Source: Nonomuraea zeae
GTDB lineage: Bacteria; Actinomycetota; Actinomycetes; Streptosporangiales; Streptosporangiaceae
Length of the DNA stretch: 64,000 nucleotides
Assembly: GCF_005889725.1 (NCBI RefSeq)
Contig: NZ_VCKX01000013.1
Span: 1 to 64,000, forward strand
Direction: 5' to 3'
Shown: positions 27,659-35,960 of the stretch, in pieces
Position numbering within the stretch: the first letter of the stretch is position 1
Layout: each line of letters begins with the position of its first letter
Notes under the pieces: generated by a model
Databases searched by the model: none
The model's input: the letters and a program-made list of their open reading frames with translations, nothing else
What the model was told of the DNA's origin: nothing
Position numbers and translations under genes: made by a program

Positions 27659-28657
27659 ATGGGTGCGAACACGCGGCTGGAGGAGCTGGGCGTGAGCGGG
27701 CTGGGCGAGGTCGACGAGCCGGCGTTCTCGGGGCTGGCGGAGCGGCACCGGCGGGAGCTGCACGTGCACTGCTACCGGATGCTCGGGTCGTTCGAGGACG
27801 CCGAGGACACCGTGCAGGAAACGTTCCTGCGTGCCTGGCGGCGGCGGGAGACCTTCGAGGGGCGCTCGACGTTCCGGGCCTGGCTGTACCGGATCGCCAC
27901 CAACGCCTGCCTGGACCTGCTCGCCAAGTGCCGCCCGGAGCCGGCGACCGGCGGCGAGGTGCTGTGGCTGCAGCCCTACCCGGACCGGCTGCTCGACGAG
28001 CTGCCCGCGGGCGGCGCGGACGAGCCGGAGGCCGTCGCCGTCGCGCGGGAGACGATCGAGCTGGCGTACCTGGTCGCGGTCCAGCACCTCGCGCCGCGCC
28101 CGCGGGCCGTGCTGATCCTGCGGGACGTGCTCGGCTGGCCGGCGAAGGACGTCGCGGAGCTTCTCGGGGACTCCGTCAACTCCGTGAACAGCGCGCTGCA
28201 GCGGGCCCGCGCCGGCATGCGGGAGCACCTGCCCGCCGAGCGGCAGGACTGGACCGTTGGCGAGGAGGACGCCGGGACGCGCGAGCTGGTGCGCCGCTAC
28301 ACCGACGCCAGCGTGGCCACGGACGTCGGCAGGCTCGCCGCACTGCTGCGGGACGACGTCCGCAGCTCGATGCCGCCCACGCCCGGCCTGTACGTCGGCC
28401 GCGACACGGTGGTGAACTACTGGGTCGAGAGCGGCTTCGAGGGCATGGAGCACCTGCGCACCGTCCTCACCTCCGTGAACCGGCAGCCCGCCGTCGCCTT
28501 CTACCGCTGGCGGGAGCGGGAGGGCGCGTACCTGCCGCTGACGATCGACGTCCTGCGCATCACCGGCGGGGCGATCGCCGAGATCATCACGTTCCACGAC
28601 GACCAGTTCCCGCGGCTCGGGCTGCCGGAGCGCCTGCCGGCGGACGGCACGGAGTAG
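27659..28657 (+). CDS. ECF sigma factor with C-terminal SnoaL-like domain
   Basis: The 332-residue protein has sigma region 2 (HCYRMLGSFEDAEDTVQETF, then WLYRIATNACLDLLA, about 35-90), region 4 (APRPRAVLILRDVLGWPAKD ... SVNSALQRARAGM, about 140-190) and a SnoaL-like extension (about 210-325). This architecture belongs to the SigG/SigJ-type ECF groups, where the extra domain can regulate activity in place of an anti-sigma factor. GGAAGG lies 8 bases before the ATG. The small downstream genes may be its operon partners. Confidence 0.9.
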   Translation: MGANTRLEELGVSGLGEVDEPAFSGLAERHRRELHVHCYRMLGSFEDAEDTVQETFLRAWRRRETFEGRSTFRAWLYRIATNACLDLLAKCRPEPATGGEVLWLQPYPDRLLDELPAGGADEPEAVAVARETIELAYLVAVQHLAPRPRAVLILRDVLGWPAKDVAELLGDSVNSVNSALQRARAGMREHLPAERQDWTVGEEDAGTRELVRRYTDASVATDVGRLAALLRDDVRSSMPPTPGLYVGRDTVVNYWVESGFEGMEHLRTVLTSVNRQPAVAFYRWREREGAYLPLTIDVLRITGGAIAEIITFHDDQFPRLGLPERLPADGTE

Positions 28658-28662
28658 TCCCG

Positions 28663-28956
28663 GTGCGGACGCTCGCGCTGCGCGGTGGCGCGCGGGTCGC
28701 GGTGGTCGCGGCGGAGTGGCGCGACGCGTTCGGCGTCGTCACCAGCGGGCGGGTGCAGCTGGAGCTGCGCGACGGCGAGCCCGGGCCGGTCCTCGGCCGC
28801 GACGCCGGGTTCTGGCTCCGCGGTACGGGGGTCCGCGCCCTGCGGAACCCCGGCCGCCGCACGGCGAGGGTGCGCATCGTCACCCCCAGGGCCCAGGGCC
28901 GTCACATGCCAGGCAACACATCCCGTACGCCAGTTACCGAACGACGGAGGAACGAC
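28663..28956 (+). CDS. Possible small beta-rich protein, open in frame into the next gene
   Basis: A GTG 5 bp after the sigma-factor stop, with GGAG about 9 bases before it, opens a frame reading GVVTSGRVQLELRDGEPGPV, then FWLRGTGVRALRNP, cupin-like in pattern. There is no stop before the downstream ATG at 28957, so this is either an N-terminal extension of that protein or a separate gene whose stop was lost. The codon pattern is plausible but unproven. Confidence 0.4.
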
Positions 28957-29364
28957 ATGAACGACACCGGGGCCGGCCGCACCCGCCGACTCCGCGGGCT
29001 CGCCGGCACCGGCTTCGCCGCCACGCTCGCGGCGATGGTGGCCACCACCCTCGCCGCTGCGCTTGCCCAGGCCGCCGGCGTCGACTTCGAGGTCCCCGAC
29101 GGTGGCGAGACGATCCCGCCGGCCGGGTTCGCCGTGGTGACCGGCTTCTTCTCGATCGTGGGCGTCGTCATTGCCGCCGCTCTCCTTCGCTGGAGCGCTC
29201 GCCCCGCCGAGCGATTCGTGTGGACGGCAGTGTCGCTGACCGCGATCTCGCTGGTCCCGCCCGTCATCTCCGGGGCGAGCACCGCCACCACCGTCGCCCT
29301 CCTCGGGCTGCACCTCGTCCCCGCGACGGTGATGATCCCCATCCTGGCGCGGAGCCTCAGGTGA
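28957..29364 (+). CDS. DUF6069-like membrane protein
   Basis: The 135-residue product has four hydrophobic segments and an extracytoplasmic loop (DFEVPDGGETIPPAG), the pattern of DUF6069 proteins often found next to ECF sigma genes in actinomycetes. GGAGG lies 6 bases upstream of the ATG. Function unknown. See the preceding entry for the in-frame open region. Confidence 0.8.
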   Translation: MNDTGAGRTRRLRGLAGTGFAATLAAMVATTLAAALAQAAGVDFEVPDGGETIPPAGFAVVTGFFSIVGVVIAAALLRWSARPAERFVWTAVSLTAISLVPPVISGASTATTVALLGLHLVPATVMIPILARSLR

Positions 29365-29487
29365 CGTATCGGGGGAAAACCAGTACAGCGGGTGGGATTA
29401 CCGTCACCCTAAGCCGAGAACCTCGACTCCGTGACGCAATAGGCCGCCCCAAAGCGCAGGCGGCGGTACGAGAAGAGGGACTCCACC

Positions 29488-29808
29488 ATGCCCAAGTACC
29501 TGATTCAGGCGACCTACACCGCAGACGGCCTCAAAGGAGTGCTTCAGGACGGCGGCACCGGACGCCGGCAAGCGGTGGAGCGCATGGCGGAAAGCGTCGG
29601 CGGCCGGGTCGAGCAGATGTATTTCGCCTTCGGCGAGGCGGACACGTATGTGGTCCTCGACCTGCCGAGCAACGCGGCTTCGGCCGCTGTGGGGCTCACG
29701 ATATCGGCGTCCGGGGCGGTACGCACGAAGACGACCGTCCTGCTGACGCCGGAGGAGATCGACGAGGCCGTGCGGATGGAGGTGGGATACCGGGCTCCTG
29801 GCGCGTGA
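29488..29808 (+). CDS. GYD-domain protein
   Basis: This 106-residue single-domain protein reads MPKYLIQATYTADGLKGVLQ ... YFAFGEADTYVVLDLPSNAAS, the alpha/beta pattern of GYD proteins (the family motif GYD is FGEAD here). A ribosome site (AGAGGGA) precedes the ATG. The family has no established activity. It stands alone between the sigma-factor group and a SnoaL-like gene. Confidence 0.85.
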   Translation: MPKYLIQATYTADGLKGVLQDGGTGRRQAVERMAESVGGRVEQMYFAFGEADTYVVLDLPSNAASAAVGLTISASGAVRTKTTVLLTPEEIDEAVRMEVGYRAPGA

Positions 29809-29951
29809 CGGCCGGGTGATCGAGAGCGTATGGACCGCGGCTTGTGCGGCTTCTGCCGGGATGAGGGCAGGCGCTGTCGCCGCCGTTCGCGGAATTGTGT
29901 AAGGCGCCCCCCGGCCTGCGCCAGCTCGTACGTAGATCAAGGAGGAAAGCC

Positions 29952-30389
29952 ATGTCGGGGCACGGGCAGATCGGTGATGCGCTGACCGACGCCATCAACG
30001 CGCACACGCTGGACGGGATATTGCGGCTCTACAGCCCGCAGGCGGTCCTCGTGGCGCCGGGAGGCATGGCCGAGGGGCACGACCAGATCGCCGCCTACTA
30101 CGGGCACGTGTTCGACGGCTTCCCGGACATCGGCGCCACGCTCTGGCGAAAGATCACCACGGCTGGCGTGGCCCTGTACGAGTGGACGCTGACCGGCACC
30201 CACCTCGGCCCTTTCCTCATTCCCGGCGGTGGCACGCTCGACGCGACCGGGCGAGGCGTCGTCGTACGCGCGTGCAGCACGGCCACGACGGAAAGCGACC
30301 TCATCGTCAGCCATCAGTTCTATTTCGACCAGCTGGAGCTGTTCGCCTCGCTCGGGGTCCGGCTGAACGCCGACGGGCCGGGCAACTGA
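29952..30389 (+). CDS. SnoaL-like (NTF2-fold) protein
   Basis: The 145-residue product shows the NTF2/SnoaL pattern: an N-terminal helix (LTDAINAHTLDGILRLYSPQ), a cone-like beta sheet (LYEWTLTGTHLGPF) and a terminal YFDQLELFASLG. AAGGAGGAAAG lies just before the ATG. Such proteins can be small isomerases, cyclases or non-catalytic binders. No catalytic assignment is possible here. Confidence 0.85.
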   Translation: MSGHGQIGDALTDAINAHTLDGILRLYSPQAVLVAPGGMAEGHDQIAAYYGHVFDGFPDIGATLWRKITTAGVALYEWTLTGTHLGPFLIPGGGTLDATGRGVVVRACSTATTESDLIVSHQFYFDQLELFASLGVRLNADGPGN

Positions 30390-30583
30390 CCACCGTCAAA
30401 CGGCTGCCGTGCCCCTGCTGGTCTGGGCAGAGGCACAGCGGCCGCGGCGTCGCCGCGCCTGATGGTCAAGAGGACGGGGTGCCGAGGGTGGCGGCTCCCC
30501 GGCAGCTGCCGGTCGCGCCGGCCGGATTCGTCGGGCGGAGGGCGGCCGACGATCAGGGACAAGGTCGCATCCTTGGGGTTGGT

Positions 30584-30949
30584 TCAGAGGGCGAAGAGCA
30601 GGGCCGCGCTGATCAGGACGAGCACGGCGGTGGCGAAGTGGATGCCGAACGCGGCCGCCTTGGGGCCGCCGTTGCGCAGCACGATCAGGGTGTCGCCGAG
30701 CGGGAGCAGGGCGACGATGAGCATGAACCAGGCCTCGGCGTGGGCGCCGACGAAGGCCAGCAGAGCCAGGCCGACCAGGCCGTAGGTGCCGTCGCGGAGG
30801 CCCTTGATCGTCAGATAGGCACTGTCCTCCTTGGCGGGGACGCCGTACGCCGTGGCGGCGGCACGCGGCACGAGCAGGAAACGGGCTCCGATGAGCAGGC
30901 ACATGAGGTTGAGAACGATGGCAAGGCCGTAGGCAACGGTGGTGAGCAT
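30584..30949 (-). CDS. DUF4267 membrane protein
   Basis: The 121-residue protein has four hydrophobic helices and the signature YGVPAKEDSAYLTIKGLRDG of DUF4267. Function unknown. It faces two CTAGC-N3-GCTAG palindromes just upstream of its ATG, so it is probably repressed by a TetR/MarR-type protein, although no intact regulator gene is adjacent. Confidence 0.8.
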   Translation of the reverse strand: MLTTVAYGLAIVLNLMCLLIGARFLLVPRAAATAYGVPAKEDSAYLTIKGLRDGTYGLVGLALLAFVGAHAEAWFMLIVALLPLGDTLIVLRNGGPKAAAFGIHFATAVLVLISAALLFAL

Positions 30950-30964
30950 GAGGGTCTCCAGTTG

Positions 30965-31027
30965 CTAGCAGTGCTAGAAGCAAGAACAAAGCTAGCAGAG
31001 CGTTGATAGATTCGCTAGCGGCGCTAG
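30965..31027 (-). promoter_or_regulatory. Two CTAGC-N3-GCTAG operator palindromes
   Basis: CTAGC-AGT-GCTAG (30965-30977) and CTAGC-GGC-GCTAG (31015-31027) are perfect 5-bp-arm palindromes 50 bp centre to centre, with a lone CTAGC half-site at 30992-30996. They lie 16 and 66 bp upstream of the DUF4267 gene. Confidence 0.7.
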
Positions 31028-31126
31028 ATTGCGAACCTGCCTATCCAGGCGCGCACAACGGGAGACCTCATCATCACGGCCGGCCGGGCGGTCGAGTAGC
31101 GGGCGGGGCCGGGCGGGAGCTGCTGC

Positions 31127-31350
31127 TCAGCTCGCCCGGGACGTCGGCTCGCGCTGGACGAGGCGCATGCCGACGTAGGCGCCGATCCCGGTGATCTTGG
31201 TGTGGCGCACCTTGGTCCGCTTGAACTCGGTGAAGCCGAGCCTCTCGTACAGGCGCAGGGCCGGGGCGTTGATGTCGGCGATGGTGTCCAGCACGTACTC
31301 GTCGTACTGCGGCAGGTCGAGGAGGTGCTTGATGATGGCCGTCGGTACAC
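31127..31350 (-). pseudogene. GNAT acetyltransferase, C-terminal remnant
   Basis: The minus strand encodes LLDLPQYDEYVLDTIADINA, then PALRLYERLGFTEFKRTKVR to a stop at 31127, the last third of a GNAT domain (INxPALRLYERLGF motif). The acetyl-CoA-binding RxxGxG/A motif and everything upstream are missing. The frame stays open to 31714 but is no longer homologous. Confidence 0.6.
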
Positions 31351-31511
31351 GCGACGATGCCGGCCGGCTCTCCCTGAACGAGGCCGCGTCCGAGCGTGGA
31401 CGCGTCTGGCCGAGTCTGTCCGCGGGCCTGTTGGACACCTTCACCACGCGGTTTGAGTGGCTTCCAGGGCACCGCTCATGCGGTCCACGGCGAAGCGAAA
31501 GGGAGCCGGTT

Positions 31512-31826
31512 ATGCAGACAACATGGCGTCGGATCCAGGCTGGGGCAGCCGCTGTCGGCGCGGCGGCGGCCATCACGTTCGGCGTGCCGGCCGAAGCGCA
31601 GGCCGCCGTCGGGTGGCTGCACTTCAGCGGCCACGATTCCGTGCTCGACCCGCCGAAAGGCTGCCACAGGATGTGGGCGCCGGAGATGACCGTGGTCAAC
31701 AACACCGACGCCACGGTGAGCTTCTACGGGGACGTCGAATGCTTCACCAACGCGACCGCGATCATTCATTCGGGGAAGCAGGGGCCGGTCAGGAAGCTGA
31801 CGCAGTCGTACCTCGTCTGGAGGTAG
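31512..31826 (+). CDS. Small secreted hypothetical protein
   Basis: The 104-residue product starts with a signal peptide (MQTTWRRIQAGAAAVGAAAA, cleavage near AQAAV) and has a mature part of about 70 residues with two Cys (GCHRMWAPEM, VECFTNAT) that could form a disulfide. GGGAG lies upstream of the ATG. No family recognised. It is followed by a strong hairpin. Confidence 0.7.
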   Translation: MQTTWRRIQAGAAAVGAAAAITFGVPAEAQAAVGWLHFSGHDSVLDPPKGCHRMWAPEMTVVNNTDATVSFYGDVECFTNATAIIHSGKQGPVRKLTQSYLVWR

Positions 31827-31833
31827 GCGCCGA

Positions 31834-31882
31834 TGCGATCACCCCAGCGCGCGTTCCGGCGCGCCTGGGGTGATGCGCTTTT
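31834..31882 (+). terminator. Strong hairpin terminator with T-run
   Basis: GCGATCACCCCAGCGCGCG pairs with GGCGCGCCTGGGGTGATGCGC around TTCC, followed by TTTT. It ends the secreted-protein gene and insulates the biosynthetic cluster that starts 110 bp later. Confidence 0.85.
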
Positions 31883-31991
31883 CCAGTCGGGCCCGGCGGT
31901 CGCCGGTACGATGCTGATCCGGTCCCTGACCTCGGCGAACCGGCGGGATCCGTCGTCGATGTCCTGGCCGTGTGAATGAAGAGGGCACTCT

Positions 31992-33785
31992 TTGTCTGTT
32001 CTGCATGTTCCCGTGCTGGTGGTGGGAGGCGGCGCGTGCGGGCTGTCCGCCTCGATCTTCCTGTCCGACCTCGGGGTTGAGCATCTGCTGGTGGAACGGC
32101 GTGCCGGGACGTCGGACATGCCGCGGGCGCACTATCTCAACCAGCGCACGATGGAGATCTTCCGCCAGCACGCCCTCGCCGACGCCGTGTACGCGGAGGC
32201 GGCGCCGCCGGAGAAGGTGGCCACGGTGCGCTGGCAGACCTCGCTGGCCGGCGATCGGCCCTTCGACGCGCAGACCCTGTACGTCATGGACTGCGGTGGC
32301 GGAGGAGGGCTGCGAGCCACCTACGAGGCGGTCAGCCCCTGCGCCACGGCGAATCTTCCGCAGATCAGGCTGGAGCCGCTGCTGCGGCGGCACGCCGAGG
32401 AGCGGGCCCCGGGCCGGGTCCGGTTCGGCCATGAGCTCCTGGGGTGGAGCGCCGACGACCGCGGGCGGATCAACGCCGAGATATGCGACCGCGCCACCGG
32501 CGAACGGCTGGCGGTGTGCTGCCGCTATCTCGTGGCCGCCGATGGGGGCAAGACCGTCGGGCCGGGCGCGGGCGTCCGGATGGTGGGGCGGGACGACCTG
32601 CCGGAGGTGGTCAGCGCGTACTTCACGGCGGACCTGTCGCCGTGGTGGGACGACCAGGCCCTGCTCACGTGGTTCCTCAATCCCGGCAGCCGGGGCGTGT
32701 GGGGCAGTGGCGCGCTCGTGGCGGCCGGGCCGGAGTGGGGAAGCCGGTGCCGGGAATGGGTGCTGCATCTCACCCAGGCTCCCGATGCCGCCGAGCGGCT
32801 GGACGCGAGCACCTTCGCGGAGCGGATGCGCGAGCTGCTGGGGGTGCCGCGGCTGCGGCCGGAGGTTCATCGCGTCAGCCACTGGCGGCTGGAGGCGGTG
32901 GTGGCCGAGCGCTACCGGGCCGGAAACGTCTTCCTCGCCGGAGACGCCGCCCACCGGCACGGCCCGAACACCGGGCTCGGCCTGAACACGGCGGTCCAGG
33001 ACGCGCACAACCTGGCCTGGAAGCTGTCCGCGGTGCTGGCGGGCCGGGGCGGGGAGGCGCTGCTCGACACCTACGACAGCGAGCGGCGTCCGGTCGGCCG
33101 GCGCAACGTCGACTGGGCCACCGCCGCCTCGCTCAATCACCAGCGGATCGTGGCCGCCATCGGTCTCTCGCCTGACATGTCGGCCGCGGAGCGGACCGCG
33201 GTCTTCGCCCGGTACCTGGCGAGCGCGCCCGCCGAAGCGCGCGAGGCGTTCGCGTCGCAGCGGGTCGAGTTCCAGGCGCACGATCTTGAGCTCGGATTCG
33301 CCTACGCCGCCGGCGCGCTGGTCCCCGATGGCACCGCCGCGCCGCCGCGCGATCCCGAGGGCGGGCGCTACCGGCCGACGGCCAGGCCGGGCCATCGGCT
33401 CCCGCACGTGTGGCTCCAGCGGGGCGGGCGGCGGGTGTCCACTCATGACCTGACCGGCGCCGGCGCTTCCTTCGCGCTGATCACGGGCGCGGAGGGCGCC
33501 GCGTGGCAGGAGGCCGTACGGCGGGTGCGCGCGGACGCGGGTGTCGCCATCGCGGCGGCCGTGGTGAGCGGGGGCGCCGGGGTGCCGGAGGGGGTGTGGA
33601 CCGATCCGAGCGGCGACTGGGCGCGGCTCAGCGGCATCGGTCCGGACGGCGCGCTTCTCGTGCGGCCGGACAACCACGTCGCCTGGCGCAGCCCTGGCCG
33701 GGTGGACGATCCGGGCAGGGCGCTGGCGACGGTGCTGGAGTGCGTCTTGAGGCGGCGGAGCAAGGATCGCAGCTACTCTGAGTAA
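31992..33785 (+). CDS. FAD-dependent aromatic ring monooxygenase
   Basis: The 597-residue flavoprotein hydroxylase has a Rossmann GxGxxG (VVGGGACGLSASIFL, about 9-23), a DG-type motif (VAADGGKTVGPG) and the FAD ribityl motif GDAAHRHGPNTGLGLNTAVQ near residue 317. A C-terminal thioredoxin-like domain, as in phenol hydroxylase/PheA relatives, follows. It should use NAD(P)H and O2 to hydroxylate a phenolic substrate. The TTG start has AGAGGG upstream. Its last codons (SYSE-stop) lie inside a GAGTAAT palindrome. It is first in the rightward arm of the cluster. Confidence 0.88.
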   Translation: MSVLHVPVLVVGGGACGLSASIFLSDLGVEHLLVERRAGTSDMPRAHYLNQRTMEIFRQHALADAVYAEAAPPEKVATVRWQTSLAGDRPFDAQTLYVMDCGGGGGLRATYEAVSPCATANLPQIRLEPLLRRHAEERAPGRVRFGHELLGWSADDRGRINAEICDRATGERLAVCCRYLVAADGGKTVGPGAGVRMVGRDDLPEVVSAYFTADLSPWWDDQALLTWFLNPGSRGVWGSGALVAAGPEWGSRCREWVLHLTQAPDAAERLDASTFAERMRELLGVPRLRPEVHRVSHWRLEAVVAERYRAGNVFLAGDAAHRHGPNTGLGLNTAVQDAHNLAWKLSAVLAGRGGEALLDTYDSERRPVGRRNVDWATAASLNHQRIVAAIGLSPDMSAAERTAVFARYLASAPAEAREAFASQRVEFQAHDLELGFAYAAGALVPDGTAAPPRDPEGGRYRPTARPGHRLPHVWLQRGGRRVSTHDLTGAGASFALITGAEGAAWQEAVRRVRADAGVAIAAAVVSGGAGVPEGVWTDPSGDWARLSGIGPDGALLVRPDNHVAWRSPGRVDDPGRALATVLECVLRRRSKDRSYSE

Positions 33786-33804
33786 TGTAATAATTACTCA
33801 GAGT
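33775..33804. promoter_or_regulatory. 12-bp-arm inverted repeat, GAGTAAT operator type
   Basis: ACTCTGAGTAAT (33775-33786) and ATTACTCAGAGT (33793-33804) are perfect reverse complements around GTAATA. The site overlaps the end of the monooxygenase gene and lies 34 bp before the methyltransferase start. Related sites occur at 37364 and 42257. Confidence 0.8.
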
Positions 33805-33837
33805 TAAGAAGTTGCTGGTTCCTTCCGGGGGTTCGAT

Positions 33838-34680
33838 GTGCTGACCGAGGCCAACCCGTGCTCTGCCGACGAGGTCGGTGCCTTCTACGATCGCCTGGGC
33901 GGTTACTTCGCGACCGTGTTCGGGGACGACAACATCCACTTCGGCTACTGGGACGACGCCGACGACGACGCCGGATCCGGCCTCGCGCAGGATCGGCTGA
34001 CCCGGATGGCGCTGGCCTGGCTCAGCCCCGCGGCGGAGCACTGGGTGCTGGACGTCGGGTGCGGCACGGGAGGCCCGGGCCGGCTGGCGGTGCGCGAGAC
34101 CGGGTGCTCGGTGGCCGGGGTCACGGTCAGCCGGAGCCAGGTGGAGCAGGCGCACCGGACGGCCGTGCGGGAGGGGGTGGCGGGCCGCCTGCGCGTGCAG
34201 CGGGCCGACGCGATGGCCCTGCCGTTCCCGGCGGAGTCGTTCGACGCGGTGCTGGCACTGGAGTCGATCTTCCACATGGCCGATCGGCGGCGGGCGTTCG
34301 CGGAGATCTCCCGCGTGCTGCGGCCGGGCGGCCGGGTGGCGATCACGGACATCGTGCGCGTGGGGCCGATGACCGGCGCGCTGGGCGCGCACATCCAGCG
34401 GACGTTGGGCTGCGCGCCCCTGGCCGGCGTCGAGGACTACCCGCCCGCCCTCGCCGCCGCGGGGCTGCGCGTACGCGAGCTCCGTGACATCAGCGCACAT
34501 TCGCGGCGCTCGGTGGAGCAGATCCACGAGCGCCACCTCAGCCACGAGGGCGAGCTGCGCGCGCACTGCGGGGACGCGTTCATCGACGCGCTGCTCGACG
34601 ACTGGCCGGCGGTGCTGGCGGCGTTCGGCCATTCCCTGGGCTACGTGTTCGTGACCGCCGACAAGCCCGCCTCCGCCTGA
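33838..34680 (+). CDS. SAM-dependent methyltransferase
   Basis: The 280-residue class I methyltransferase has the N-terminal substrate cap typical of small-molecule enzymes (VGAFYDRLGGYFATVFGDDN), SAM motif I VLDVGCGTGGPG (about 70-81), motif II ADAMALPFP and motif III LRPGGRVAITD. The sequence resembles N- and C-methyltransferases of natural-product and tocopherol type, so the target atom is open. The GTG start lies 34 bp behind the operator. A P450 gene follows 26 bp later. Confidence 0.85.
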   Translation: MLTEANPCSADEVGAFYDRLGGYFATVFGDDNIHFGYWDDADDDAGSGLAQDRLTRMALAWLSPAAEHWVLDVGCGTGGPGRLAVRETGCSVAGVTVSRSQVEQAHRTAVREGVAGRLRVQRADAMALPFPAESFDAVLALESIFHMADRRRAFAEISRVLRPGGRVAITDIVRVGPMTGALGAHIQRTLGCAPLAGVEDYPPALAAAGLRVRELRDISAHSRRSVEQIHERHLSHEGELRAHCGDAFIDALLDDWPAVLAAFGHSLGYVFVTADKPASA

Positions 34681-34706
34681 TCCGCATTTCCCCGAGGAGA
34701 CTCCGC

Positions 34707-35960
34707 ATGGAACACGGCCAGTGCCCCTACCGTCTCGATCCCACCGGCGCCGACATCTGGGGCGAGATCGCCTACCTGCGCACCCAGGGCCCCGCCGTTC
34801 TGGTGGACATGGCCGGCGGGGTCACGGGGTGGTCGGTGACGCGCCGAGACGTCGTCAGGATGCTGGCCGCCGATCCGCGCGTCTCGCGCGACCCGTGGCA
34901 GCACTGGCCGGCCTGGGCCGCCGGCGAGATCTCCGAGGACTGGGCGTTGATCAGCTGGATCGGGGTCGACCACACGCTGAACGCCTACGGCGACAAGCAC
35001 CGCAACGTCAACATCCAGACCCTCCTCGGGCCCAAGTTCGGCAGGCGGGCGATCGAGGCCCGGCGTCCCCATGTCGAGAAGCTCGTCGCCCGGCTGCTGG
35101 ACGACCTGGCCGGACTTCCGTCGGAGCAGCCCGTGGACCTGCGCAAGCAGTTCACCACCCTGGTCCCGGCCGAGACCGTCATGGACCTGTGCGGGGTGCC
35201 GCCGCACCTGCGTCCCCGAGCACGTCGTGTCGTGCACGCGGTCCAGAAGACCAACCCCGCCCCCGGCGAGGCCAAGGAGAATTTCGCGGCCATGCGCGCC
35301 TGCATGGCGGACCTGATCGCCGTCAAACGCGCCCATCCGGGTGACGACCTGACCACCGAGCTGCTGCGGTTCCGCCACGAGGGCGGCGGCCTGCCCGACT
35401 CCGAGCTGATCTCCACGCTGATCCTGCTGATCGGCGCCGGTACCGAAACCGTCACCAACCTGCTCAGCAGCACCGTCGTGAGCCTGCTCGCTCATCCCGA
35501 CCAGCTCGGCCTGATCCGGGCCGGGCAGGCCAGGTGGCGGGACGCCGTCGATGAGTCGTTGCGCATGCAGAGCTCGTTCATGCACGCGCCCCTGCGCTAC
35601 GCGGTGCAGGACATCGACCTCGGCGACGGCGTGATCATCCGCGCGGGCGACCCGATCCTGCTGTGCTTCGCCGCCGCCGGCCGGGAGCCCGCGCTCAACG
35701 AGGACGCGGACCGCTTCGACATCACCCGTGGCGACCGGGTCCACCTGTCCTTCGGGCACGGCGTGCACTTCTGCAAGGGCATCGATCTCGTGCACCTGGA
35801 GGCGGAGATCGCCCTGCCCGCGCTGTTCGACCGCTTTCCGCGCCTGGAGCTGGCCGTGCCGGCCGGCGAGCTCCAGCCCATCCCGTCGTTCATCGCGAAC
35901 GGTCCCGCCGTCCTGCCGGTCAACCTCCACGGCACTCCGGATCGCGGGGGGCGTCGTTGA
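34707..35960 (+). CDS. Cytochrome P450
   Basis: The 417-residue soluble bacterial P450 has the I-helix motif GAGTETVTN, ExxR as ESLR and the heme loop FGHGVHFCKG (Cys near residue 356). It begins with an EHGQCPYRLDP segment typical of actinomycete natural-product P450s. It needs a ferredoxin, and none is encoded nearby. Its TGA overlaps the TTG of the following oxidase. Within the cluster it could perform phenol coupling, hydroxylation or bridge formation. Confidence 0.93.
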   Translation: MEHGQCPYRLDPTGADIWGEIAYLRTQGPAVLVDMAGGVTGWSVTRRDVVRMLAADPRVSRDPWQHWPAWAAGEISEDWALISWIGVDHTLNAYGDKHRNVNIQTLLGPKFGRRAIEARRPHVEKLVARLLDDLAGLPSEQPVDLRKQFTTLVPAETVMDLCGVPPHLRPRARRVVHAVQKTNPAPGEAKENFAAMRACMADLIAVKRAHPGDDLTTELLRFRHEGGGLPDSELISTLILLIGAGTETVTNLLSSTVVSLLAHPDQLGLIRAGQARWRDAVDESLRMQSSFMHAPLRYAVQDIDLGDGVIIRAGDPILLCFAAAGREPALNEDADRFDITRGDRVHLSFGHGVHFCKGIDLVHLEAEIALPALFDRFPRLELAVPAGELQPIPSFIANGPAVLPVNLHGTPDRGGRR

